From assembly GCA_014728435.1 (NCBI GenBank), contig WJLP01000016.1, forward strand, positions 1-5,751: a stretch of 5,751 bases of DNA. The letters run 5' to 3'. The translations under genes were made by a program, and so were the position numbers. The stretch comes from Candidatus Uhrbacteria bacterium (GTDB taxonomy: Bacteria > Patescibacteriota > Patescibacteriia > 2-12-FULL-60-25). Under the pieces are notes generated by a model. The model saw only the letters and a program-made list of their open reading frames with translations, did no database searches and had not been told where the DNA came from. Of this stretch, positions 1 to 5,751 are shown in pieces; the stretch's first letter is position 1; each line of letters opens with the position of its first letter.

Positions 1-2
1 AG

Positions 3-149
3 TTTAACCGAAGGCTTGCCGACTGGTTAATTTGGTATAACAGTAAGAGAGTTCATCGCTCCCTAAACAAAATGACGCCCATTGGGTATATTTTAAATCA
101 AGAATCAAGCAAGGAGTGCAAAGTTGGGTGGGCGCGTACAGGTTATTGA
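3..149 (+). CDS. IS481/IS3-type DDE transposase, C-terminal end (5' part outside window)
   Basis: An open frame enters from the left edge and runs 48 codons to a TGA at 147-149. It reads as the extreme C-terminus of an rve-type integrase core: LADWLIWYN, then KRVHRSLNKMTPIGYIL, and a tail ending CKVGWARTG. The pattern of a WYN segment, a basic R-x-H-R/Q-SL segment and a (T/S)P-x-x-Y motif is characteristic of IS481 and IS3 family transposases just after the catalytic glutamate helix. The DDE residues themselves lie outside the window, so activity cannot be judged. No frameshift is seen in the visible part. The gene points toward the downstream membrane-protein gene, with 62 bp between them. 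I am confident of the broad family, less so of IS481 versus IS3. Confidence 0.8.
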   Translation, partial: FNRRLADWLIWYNSKRVHRSLNKMTPIGYILNQESSKECKVGWARTGY

Positions 150-174
150 CATTTTAAAAAACAAGGGTTAATCT
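146..174 (+). promoter_or_regulatory. Candidate outward promoter at the IS end
   Basis: A perfect -35 hexamer TTGACA lies at 146-151, overlapping the transposase stop codon. After a 17-bp spacer, TAATCT at 169-174 keeps the conserved first, second and last bases of TATAAT. A better -10 match, TCTAAT at 172-177, would need a 20-bp spacer. The surrounding 150-200 region is strongly AT-rich. Transcription would start near 180 and read the gene at 212. Many elements of this class end in ...CA-3', so position 151 may also be the right terminus of the element, which would put the -35 inside its terminal repeat. The -35 match is observed; promoter activity and the IS boundary are inference. Confidence 0.4.
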
Positions 175-211
175 AATTATAGAACTATCACAATCAAAAA
201 AGAGGTAGACG

Positions 212-850
212 ATGAAAAAGAAGCTGCGTGAACCGGCAAATCCTCGAAACTTGCCTTGGGGTGGAGTCTTACTAGGACTCCTAGGTTTCTTTTCGATTTA
301 TATTTCTGAACCTCCCGAATATTTTGTAGATGTTTTTAGCCCTATCGATGCTATCCTTACAAGTCTAGGGTTTATAAGTAGCTACGCTTTCTTGATGTTT
401 GGCCTTTGGGCGGCACTGAGGATCAATTTGTTTCATGCTGATCATGATGAGTTCAATCTTGGCAATGCCATCATCCCCGCCTTTTTCGGTATATTCTTTT
501 GCATTGCCCCGATAATTATTTACGAAGTGGTGATTCTTGAGACCTTGACTTTAACAGTAACCAAACTTGCAGTTCTGCTGGGTTTTGGAGCATTTCTGGC
601 TCTTCTCGCAGAAGCGCTAATCGCCGATGCCAACAAAGAGCACAAACTGCAAGCGCAAGGACTGAGAAGATTCCCCCACAACCAAGAGCTAACGCCCAAG
701 GAAGTCGCTGTCATCGCTGGAGTATCAGAAAAAAAAGTACACCGAGCTCTGGGGTACCAGACGAGCGTTCCGGCAAGCGTGGCACGTGAATGGCTGGAGG
801 GTGTGCAAGGTATCAGGTGCCCGCCGGCGGAGAAAAAACTGGCCGGATAG
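212..850 (+). CDS. Four-TM membrane protein with C-terminal helix-turn-helix domain
   Basis: I do not recognise a named family. The 212-residue protein begins with a basic MKKKLR stretch, then has four hydrophobic segments at about 15-32, 45-69, 85-109 and 115-138. A charged linker follows, then a putative DNA-binding domain at about 158-202. In it, LTPKEVAVIAGVSEKKVHRAL (159-180) has the spacing of a helix-turn-helix, with the turn glycine in IAGVS. The following SVASREWLEG-like part (actual residues VAREWLEGVQGI, 190-201) resembles the wing end A-x-x-WL-x-G-R-x-GF of phage- and ICE-type HTH domains. An even number of segments plus a basic N-terminus puts both ends in the cytoplasm, consistent with DNA contact from the membrane. 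The ATG is supported by GAGG at 202-205 with a 6-nt spacer. The gene is convergent with the minus-strand operon. A membrane-tethered regulator is my inference; the HTH could also mediate protein contacts. Confidence 0.75.
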   Translation: MKKKLREPANPRNLPWGGVLLGLLGFFSIYISEPPEYFVDVFSPIDAILTSLGFISSYAFLMFGLWAALRINLFHADHDEFNLGNAIIPAFFGIFFCIAPIIIYEVVILETLTLTVTKLAVLLGFGAFLALLAEALIADANKEHKLQAQGLRRFPHNQELTPKEVAVIAGVSEKKVHRALGYQTSVPASVAREWLEGVQGIRCPPAEKKLAG

Positions 851-887
851 AAAGAATGGCAAAGGAGGCGGATGACTAACCTCGCTC

Positions 888-918
888 AACACCTTTCGTA
901 GTGATTGGTGTTTTTTTT
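888..918 (+). terminator. Rho-independent terminator after the membrane-HTH gene
   Basis: AACACC at 888-893 pairs with GGTGTT at 907-912 across a 13-nt loop, and the stem runs directly into eight T residues at 911-918. It lies 37 bp after the stop of the plus-strand gene. On the minus strand the same hairpin is preceded by the A tract and has no T run after it, so it should not act as an intrinsic terminator for the convergent operon. The stem is short but the T run is strong. Confidence 0.75.
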
Positions 919-959
919 GCTGAAAAAATTTCTGTATGACGTATATTTCGGCATTATTA

Positions 960-1739
960 TTATCCCAGCCTGCGCATGCGGCCGGTGATGATTTTAAGTT
1001 TGCCCGGCACGGCTCTGGCGGTAAATTTAAAGCCGCTGACCGAGAATCTGTCTGCCTGTGCTTCGACAGGTTGTTCGGAAATTACTTCGGCTTCGCTGAC
1101 TTGAATGCGGGTTAATTTTTGTTGTTTGTTCCAAATCCGATTAATCAGACGTGAACCGATATCCGCGGGCTCGGGAGGTATCATGGTAATTTCCAAAAAA
1201 CCGTCGCGCGCGTCTGACGGCGAGTATCTGCCACGAGTGATGCTGCCCAAATTTTTAACTTTAATGGTGCCGCCGCCGATAAGGGAGAGAACGTAGGAAT
1301 TGTTAACCCTGACTTTGGCGGTTGTGTTTTTAAATACGGCTTGAGTTAAAAAATAACGGTCGCCGAGCTTGCCCACGTCGAGAGATTCTATTAGGCGCGC
1401 GCCGATGGCTTCGCAGGCATCAAGCCCTTTGGGCACATTGAGCAAAGCTGCCACGTCAGAAGGCTCGGCAACCGGGATATAGCCGACAACTACAGGCAAA
1501 TCGGGTAAAAACCACATTACTTTATTTAAAGTATCATCGTTGCCAACTATGATAATATTGGTGGCGCCTTGATTTACAAAACCCTCAACAAGCTCTTTGG
1601 CACTGCGAAACAAGGCCAGGCGGCCGATTTTACCGTCTAAGCCCATGGCGGCGAGCCGGGTTTCCAGCGCGGCCACAATATCTTGATAACGGCGATCCGT
1701 AAGAAAATCGTCGTAGATGTAAGCGTATGCCGGATTCAT
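960..1739 (-). CDS. Diacylglycerol kinase-like (DAGK/YegS-type) protein with divergent nucleotide loop
   Basis: The 259-residue protein has the fold signature of the diacylglycerol/lipid kinase superfamily. An alpha/beta N-terminal half ends in IIIVGNDDTLNKV (62-74), where the family normally has GGDGT-x-N-E. Next comes GYIPVAEPSDVAALLNVP (86-103), matching the family's IP-x-G-x-x-NDFAR-x-L-x-IP segment. The C-terminal half is beta-rich and ends in PGKLKIITG (245-253), like the PGxLxV end of the family. Family members phosphorylate diacylglycerol, sphingosine or related lipids at the membrane. Here two loop residues are changed (second Gly to Asn, fourth position Gly to Asp) and NDFAR is SDVAA, so catalysis is uncertain. 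The length is at the short end (bacterial members are about 290-340 aa). The ATG has GGAGGGG at 1754-1748 with an 8-nt spacer, the best ribosome site of the operon. It is last in the operon, 31 bp after the bactofilin stop, and ends in TAA TAA TAA (962-954). Confidence 0.7.
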   Translation of the reverse strand: MNPAYAYIYDDFLTDRRYQDIVAALETRLAAMGLDGKIGRLALFRSAKELVEGFVNQGATNIIIVGNDDTLNKVMWFLPDLPVVVGYIPVAEPSDVAALLNVPKGLDACEAIGARLIESLDVGKLGDRYFLTQAVFKNTTAKVRVNNSYVLSLIGGGTIKVKNLGSITRGRYSPSDARDGFLEITMIPPEPADIGSRLINRIWNKQQKLTRIQVSEAEVISEQPVEAQADRFSVSGFKFTARAVPGKLKIITGRMRRLG

Positions 1740-1770
1740 ATGGCAATCCCCTCCGGCTGAAAGCTAAGAG

Positions 1771-2310
1771 CTATGATCCGCTTTTAGGCTTGTCGTCGCT
1801 TTTCGGCAAGCCTTGGCCGGGTTTTGACTCGACCGTTGGCTTTTCTTCGGGCTTTGCCGGCGAAGACGTATCTTTGCTTTGTGTTTCAGGCTTGTTGTCA
1901 CCGCATTTTACATTGCCTTGCATTTTCGCGCCCGCTTCGACCGTAATGGTTTTGCAGTTGATATCGCCCATGATATTTGCACTCTGTTTGAGTTCCAACT
2001 TGCCTTCCACGCTGACATTGCCGTTGATTTCACCGGCAATAATCGCATCTATGGCTTTTACCGCGGCTTTAACTTTTGCCTTGGATCCGACAGACAAAGT
2101 GGCGCTGGTTTCCACCGTGCCGACAACCTCGCCTTCGATTTGCACATCACCTTGGCTTTTAAACTCACCTTCCAATCGAACACCCTCCGCTATGATGGTG
2201 GCGGGTGAGTTATGGCCGGTTTGAGGTTTGGCCGGCGGCGTTTGATTTGGTGTGGGCGTACTTGGTGTTTCCGTCCCCAAATCGTTTTGTGGTGCTCCAA
2301 ATAATGACAT
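1771..2310 (-). CDS. Bactofilin (polymer-forming cytoskeletal protein)
   Basis: A bactofilin (DUF583) domain covers about residues 37-137 of a 179-aa protein. It runs from ATIIAEGVRLEGEF through a series of short repeats with the G-x-(V/I)-x-(V/I)-x-G rhythm of a right-handed beta-helix (for example GDVQIEGEVVGTV, GNVSVEGKLEL and MGDINCKTITVEAGA). Bactofilins self-assemble without nucleotide into filaments at the inner membrane and scaffold cell-shape, wall or stalk enzymes. The flanks are disordered: a Pro/Thr-rich N-terminal tail and a 42-residue Lys/Pro/Glu/Ser-rich C-terminal tail. No transmembrane segment is seen. I chose the ATG at 2310 (MSLFG..., a common bactofilin opening), although no clear Shine-Dalgarno precedes it. 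A TTG at 2319 would add three residues and sits 6 nt after a weak AGGCAAG. The start lies 12 bp after the kinase stop, so translational coupling is likely. The family call is firm; the cellular role here is inferred. Confidence 0.93.
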   Translation of the reverse strand: MSLFGAPQNDLGTETPSTPTPNQTPPAKPQTGHNSPATIIAEGVRLEGEFKSQGDVQIEGEVVGTVETSATLSVGSKAKVKAAVKAIDAIIAGEINGNVSVEGKLELKQSANIMGDINCKTITVEAGAKMQGNVKCGDNKPETQSKDTSSPAKPEEKPTVESKPGQGLPKSDDKPKSGS

Positions 2311-2322
2311 AGTAAGCAAACA

Positions 2323-3051
2323 TTACTTGCCTGTACGGGTTGCGTCAACTTTTCGGGCGGGCAAATGAACAATAAAAGTAGACCCTTTGCTTTTTCCTTT
2401 GCTCTTGGCCGTAATCGAGCCTTTGGCGGCTTTTAACAACTTACCCACAATGTAGAGGCCCAAACCCATGCCGCGGCCGTCCGTTTTTACCTTTTTCTTG
2501 CGTTTCATGGGGTGCCTAAAGAGTTCGGCGATGGTGGCGCGTGACATACCCTCTCCGGTATCGCTGACGGTGATGATTAATTGGCTGTCTTTCCATTCCA
2601 CTTTGATGGAGACTGAACCTGACTCCGTGTATTTTACGGCATTATCCAATAAATTGTAGACAATGTGAGCTAGAACTGACTGGTCGATTTCCACCGTATC
2701 GGGCAGATTTTTCAGTTCAGATTTAAGTTTGATTTGTTTGAGCTTAAATTGCGGAATCCATTCATCAAACATTTTCTTCAACAGATCCTTGATGTCATAG
2801 GGCTCGACTTGGACTTCATAAGCATTTGATGCCAATCGCATTACCTGCAAATAGCCTTCGGCTTGGCTTAAAAGCCGATCCGCGGAATTTTGGATGAGCA
2901 GTGCGGTTTCCTTGGCTTGGCGAGGCAATTTGCCATAGGCGCCTTCGGCAAGCAAAGACGCGGCCGCGCGAATGGAGCCGATCGGGCTTCTGAGCTCGTG
3001 GGCTATCATGGAAGTCATCTCCGTATTCTTTTTGCTTAATTTTTTTTTCAT
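2323..3051 (-). CDS. Sensorless histidine kinase (HisKA + HATPase_c)
   Basis: The 242-aa protein is a bare two-component kinase core. The H-box is MIAHELRSPIGSIRAAASLL with phospho-acceptor His18. The N-box is VYNLLDNAVKYT (131-142), G1 is SDTGEGM (163-169) and G2 is GRGMGLGLYIV (192-202), so the ATP-binding motifs are complete. There is no transmembrane segment, HAMP, PAS or GAF domain ahead of the H-box, only about ten basic residues. It should therefore be cytosolic, with input from a partner or through its basic segments. Between the F-region (IAELFRH) and G2 lies a very basic stretch, MKRKKKVKTDG. No response regulator is encoded in the window. The start is constrained: in the 63 bp after the argS stop the same frame has no other ATG, GTG or TTG, so the protein cannot be longer unless argS is read through. 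No clear Shine-Dalgarno is seen. It lies in an apparent operon between argS and a bactofilin gene. Confidence 0.93.
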   Translation of the reverse strand: MKKKLSKKNTEMTSMIAHELRSPIGSIRAAASLLAEGAYGKLPRQAKETALLIQNSADRLLSQAEGYLQVMRLASNAYEVQVEPYDIKDLLKKMFDEWIPQFKLKQIKLKSELKNLPDTVEIDQSVLAHIVYNLLDNAVKYTESGSVSIKVEWKDSQLIITVSDTGEGMSRATIAELFRHPMKRKKKVKTDGRGMGLGLYIVGKLLKAAKGSITAKSKGKSKGSTFIVHLPARKVDATRTGK

Positions 3052-3114
3052 GCTAATTAAGGGCGAACTTGCCTTGACGGCATCCTGTGCTCGGCACGAC
3101 GGGGCGCTTGAATT

Positions 3115-4989
3115 TTACATTGCGTCGGGGACGGGGATGGCCAGGCGGCGCAGGCCGTTTTCCAGGGCGATTTTGGCCGAAGCGGTTAGCTTGAGCCTGG
3201 CATTTTTAAGCTCCGGCTCGGCTTCGAGTACCGGAATATCACGATAAAAAGCGTTGATGGCCGAGGCCGTATCCAGGCACCAATGCGCCAAAATTGACGG
3301 CTTGTATTCGGCGGCGGCCTTTTGGCAAGCTTCGGGCAAGCGCGAGACGGCGAGCGCGAGCGCTTTTTCGGCCGGTTCTTTGCAAAGCGCGGCGTCGCCT
3401 TTAATTTCCACAATATCTTTAACCTGCGCTTTGTGCAAAATGGACTTCAATCGGGTAATTGAATATTGCACGTAAGGGCCTGTATCGCCCTCGAAGGCAA
3501 GCGCTTTTTCCATTTCAAATGTGATGGCTTTTTCCGGATCTTGCTTGAGCATGGTAAAAATGATGCCGCCCATGGCAACGCACCAACCAGTGTGGTCAAC
3601 TTTGCCTTGATTCCAATCTTCGTGGCGTTTTACGACTTCAGCCTCGGCCAATTCAACGGCTTTGGCAATGAAATCTTGCAAGGTTATGACCGTGCCTTTG
3701 CGCGATGACATGGCGCCTTGGGGCAAGGTTACGAATTCATAGCCCAAGTGCTTGAGCGGTATGTTGTAGCCCATGATTTTGAGCAAGGCGAAGAGCTGCT
3801 TAAAATAGTGCGACTGGCGCGTATCTACTATGAGCAGGCTTTCGTCCATTTTAGGATACTCTTCCAGTTTTTTTTCGGCGAGCGGAATATCTTTCGTGGC
3901 ATAAAGCATGTTGCCGTCTGATTTGCGCAAAATCATAACCCCCAGCTTTTGGTTTTGAATTTCTGGGTGCGGGTAGGCGTCAAAATCCACGATGACAGCT
4001 CCGTCGGATTGGATGGCAATGCCTTGTTCGATGAGCCGCTCCACGATTTCTTTGGCATCATCCGTGAATTCGCTTTCCAAATATTGACGCTTAAGCACAA
4101 CTCCGAAATCTTGCAGGTAACGGTACAGCTCTTGCAGGCTCCAACGGCGGGTTTCTTGCCAAATAAACTTCCAGGCCGGGTCGTGCTCTTCGAGCTTTGC
4201 TTGTATGTACGAGACTTCTTTACCGAACTCTTCGTTTTCTTCGAGCAATTTGGTGGATTCGGCGTAAATATTACCCAGATATTTGCCGGTGCGGTTTTTA
4301 GCCGGGATGTTATCGATGATCTTTTTCGCCCAATCCATATTCATGTTTTCAATGATGTGCGAAGCCCAAATACGTTCGGGCATGGGTACGAACGGCTTGG
4401 GTTTTTCATCTATTTTTTGTTCAGGCTTGGTTTGTTCGATATGGTCGGCGCCGCGGCGAACCAAAAGCCAGATACATTTGGAAACATTGACTCCGAGATC
4501 GTTGATGTAAGAGACGGGAATGGTTTTGTGGCCGGTAAATTCAAGCAGGCGATAAACTGATAAACCGTAAAGAATATTGCGCAAGTGGCCCACGTGAAAT
4601 TCTTTGTGGGAGTTTAAATTGGCGTATTCGAGCATGACCTGCTTGTTTAAGCCAATATCCGAATAACCGTACTTTTCACCTTGTTCAAAAACCTCATGTG
4701 TTACGCGATGCACAAGCAAGGGACCGTCCAATTTGAAATTTACGTAAGGCCCCTCGGATGAAGCGGATTCAACACCATGATCGCCGGCGGTGATGTTATC
4801 CGCGATGGTTTTTGCCAGCTCGACAGGATTGGTTTTACGCTCTTTTGCCAATTTAAAACAGCCGAAAGCAAAATCACCCATTTCTTTGTTGGGAGGGAAA
4901 ACTATTTCATCAGGCTGAATGATGGTTTGTTCCACTATCTCGCTTATGAGCCGCGCGATGTTGGAGCGAAGAGCGTCTAATGTGTACAT
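3115..4989 (-). CDS. argS: Arginyl-tRNA synthetase (class I)
   Basis: This enzyme ligates arginine to tRNA-Arg using ATP in the cytosol. The 624-aa protein is complete. The N-terminal Arg-tRNA-synthetase domain (about 1-90) includes GDFAFGCFKLAKE and GPYVNFKL. The class I signature region ANLNSHKEFHVGHLRN (123-138) carries HVGH at 132-135. YINDLGVNVSK (161-171) matches the conserved segment that is usually YINDxGxQ. The second signature is MSSRKG at 427-432. The DALR anticodon-binding domain begins at GDTGPYVQYSITR (501-513) and ends in the typical NGLRRLAIPVPDAM. The length is somewhat above the usual 550-590, partly through a charged linker after the active site (about 180-205, Lys/Glu/Pro-rich). 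The ATG at 4989 has no good Shine-Dalgarno (AAGG lies about 14 nt upstream). A 130-bp spacer separates it from tyrS, so it may have its own promoter. The downstream kinase follows after 63 bp. Confidence 0.98.
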   Translation of the reverse strand: MYTLDALRSNIARLISEIVEQTIIQPDEIVFPPNKEMGDFAFGCFKLAKERKTNPVELAKTIADNITAGDHGVESASSEGPYVNFKLDGPLLVHRVTHEVFEQGEKYGYSDIGLNKQVMLEYANLNSHKEFHVGHLRNILYGLSVYRLLEFTGHKTIPVSYINDLGVNVSKCIWLLVRRGADHIEQTKPEQKIDEKPKPFVPMPERIWASHIIENMNMDWAKKIIDNIPAKNRTGKYLGNIYAESTKLLEENEEFGKEVSYIQAKLEEHDPAWKFIWQETRRWSLQELYRYLQDFGVVLKRQYLESEFTDDAKEIVERLIEQGIAIQSDGAVIVDFDAYPHPEIQNQKLGVMILRKSDGNMLYATKDIPLAEKKLEEYPKMDESLLIVDTRQSHYFKQLFALLKIMGYNIPLKHLGYEFVTLPQGAMSSRKGTVITLQDFIAKAVELAEAEVVKRHEDWNQGKVDHTGWCVAMGGIIFTMLKQDPEKAITFEMEKALAFEGDTGPYVQYSITRLKSILHKAQVKDIVEIKGDAALCKEPAEKALALAVSRLPEACQKAAAEYKPSILAHWCLDTASAINAFYRDIPVLEAEPELKNARLKLTASAKIALENGLRRLAIPVPDAM

Positions 4990-5119
4990 AATTGCAGTCT
5001 GAACCTTAATTAAACTTGATTTTCCCTTAAATTACCTTGATTACTATCGGAATTAATTTCATCATATAGAAAATCGGATGTGGAATTATTTCTAATCATG
5101 ATTAATCAGGGTTCACGAT
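4990..5119 (-). promoter_or_regulatory. AT-rich tyrS-argS spacer with overlapping palindromes
   Basis: This 130-bp spacer is much more AT-rich than the genes around it. Reading the minus strand, two overlapping perfect palindromes follow the tyrS stop: TGATTAATCA (5108-5099) and TAATCATGATTA (5104-5093). A -10-like TATGAT lies at 5066-5061, but the hexamer 17 bp upstream (ATAATT) is a poor -35. No T run follows a stem, so I see no intrinsic terminator for tyrS. No T-box core sequence is present. The palindromes are seen directly; a promoter or operator for argS is a weak inference. Confidence 0.3.
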
Positions 5120-5751
5120 TTAACTTTTAATAAGTTTCACAAAGTTTCTTTTTCCTTTTTGGACTACGGTGCCGGACGAGGCGACTGTGACTTCGGTGTT
5201 TTCATCTTTGGCAATCTCACCGTTGATGCGGACAGCGCCTTGTTTGATTTGGCGGCGGGCTTCGGTCTTTGACGGGACCAGTTGAGATTGCGCGAGGGCG
5301 TCGATGAGGCTGATTTTTGTTGAAGTGACTTTTAGTTCCGGCATATCCTCCGGGGCCTCGTGCTGTTTAAATAGCTGGTTAAAATGCTCTTCGGCGCGCT
5401 TAGCGGACTCTTCACTATGCCAAGCGGCGACGATTGTGCGCGCCAAAAGACGTTTAAATACCATTGGGTTCTCCCCTGCTTCCATCTTTTTGACCATTGC
5501 TTTGATTTCTTTTTCGGTTACATCAGTGCACAGCTCGAATCCGGGAGCTATCATGCCGTCGGTCCAACTCATTACTTTGCCGAACATGTCTTCAGGGGTG
5601 TCGGCGAGAGTTATCATGTTACCTTCGCTCTTGCCCATTTTTTTGCCCGTTGGATCTGTGAGGAGCTTGCAGGTAAGCACGAACTTTTCTTTATTTTTCA
5701 GTGATTTCATGAGATCGCGGCCGGCAAGCATGTTGAATGTTTGATCATTGC
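5120..5751 (-). CDS. tyrS: Tyrosyl-tRNA synthetase, C-terminal part (5' end beyond window)
   Basis: The frame enters from the right edge and gives the last 210 residues or so of a class I synthetase that joins tyrosine to tRNA-Tyr. The first codons read NDQTFNMLAGRDLMK, the counterpart of the GGSDQ-x-xN-x-x-GRDL active-site segment, so the internal Met at 5731 is not the start. The second class I signature appears as KKMGKSEGN, a KMGKS variant common in the longer bacterial TyrS type. A helical domain follows. The C-terminus is an S4 RNA-binding domain: ISLIDALAQSQLVPSKTEARRQIKQG, then AVRINGE, ending KGKRNFVKLIKS. The N-terminal Rossmann half with the HIGH motif should lie just beyond the right edge, since the family is usually near 400 aa. 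The visible frame is intact. It is transcribed toward argS. Confidence 0.96.
   Translation of the reverse strand, partial: NDQTFNMLAGRDLMKSLKNKEKFVLTCKLLTDPTGKKMGKSEGNMITLADTPEDMFGKVMSWTDGMIAPGFELCTDVTEKEIKAMVKKMEAGENPMVFKRLLARTIVAAWHSEESAKRAEEHFNQLFKQHEAPEDMPELKVTSTKISLIDALAQSQLVPSKTEARRQIKQGAVRINGEIAKDENTEVTVASSGTVVQKGKRNFVKLIKS

Noticed and set aside
888..918. Bidirectional terminator serving both convergent transcripts
   Set aside because: The T run is only on the plus strand; on the minus strand the stem is preceded by the A tract and followed by mixed sequence.
1727..2224. Plus-strand ORF of 165 codons
   Set aside because: It lies antisense to the bactofilin gene, its peptide matches no family I recognise, and the bactofilin frame is unmistakable.
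3052..3114. Terminator between argS and the kinase
   Set aside because: Only 4-bp stems (GTGC-CGA-GCAC and TGCC-GTCAA-GGCA) are present and no T run follows.
3949..4560. Plus-strand ORF of 203 codons
   Set aside because: It is fully antisense to argS, whose conserved motifs occupy the opposite strand; the translation is unlike any domain I know.
4990..5119. T-box riboswitch ahead of argS
   Set aside because: Nothing like the conserved T-box bulge sequence or a leader terminator occurs in the spacer, which is also too short for a typical T-box.
5120..5731. Short tyrS starting at the Met at 5731
   Set aside because: The frame stays open to the window edge and reads NDQTFN, a conserved internal TyrS segment, so the true start is outside.
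5304..5744. Plus-strand ORFs (146 and 106 codons) over tyrS
   Set aside because: Both are antisense shadows of the KMGKS and helical region of tyrS.

Overview
The window looks like a piece of a bacterial chromosome, probably from a metagenome. It holds five minus-strand genes, a convergent plus-strand gene at the left, and the tail of an insertion-sequence transposase at the left edge. The mix of a compact, sensorless histidine kinase, a bactofilin, a short DAGK-like protein with a divergent nucleotide loop, and two aminoacyl-tRNA synthetases suggests a small-genome lineage such as Candidate Phyla Radiation/Patescibacteria. This is inference from protein style and I hold it only moderately. 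The standard bacterial code fits: TAA, TAG and TGA all serve as stops and no gene needs recoding.

Left part (1-918, plus strand). Positions 3-149 encode the last 48 residues of an IS481/IS3-type DDE transposase. A perfect TTGACA overlaps its stop codon and may sit in the terminal repeat of the element, facing outward. It lies upstream of a 212-aa protein (212-850) with four predicted membrane segments and a cytoplasmic C-terminal helix-turn-helix, a candidate membrane-tethered regulator. A rho-independent terminator (888-918) closes this unit.

Right part (5751-960, minus strand). Reading in the direction of transcription: tyrS (C-terminal half only, entering from beyond the right edge), a 130-bp AT-rich spacer with overlapping palindromes, argS (complete), a 242-aa sensorless histidine kinase, a bactofilin, and a DAGK-like protein ending in three tandem TAA stops. 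From argS onward the gaps are 63, 12 and 31 bp, so these four are probably co-transcribed. The two synthetases charge tRNA-Tyr and tRNA-Arg. The last three genes form a plausible signalling, cytoskeleton and lipid/envelope set, but only the bactofilin family assignment and the kinase core are firm; a joint function is inference.

I see no tRNA, rRNA, CRISPR array or T-box. The longest stretch without a complete gene is the first 211 bp, which holds the transposase tail and the candidate promoter. The most interesting parts are the membrane-HTH protein beside the IS end and the kinase-bactofilin-DAGK cluster.
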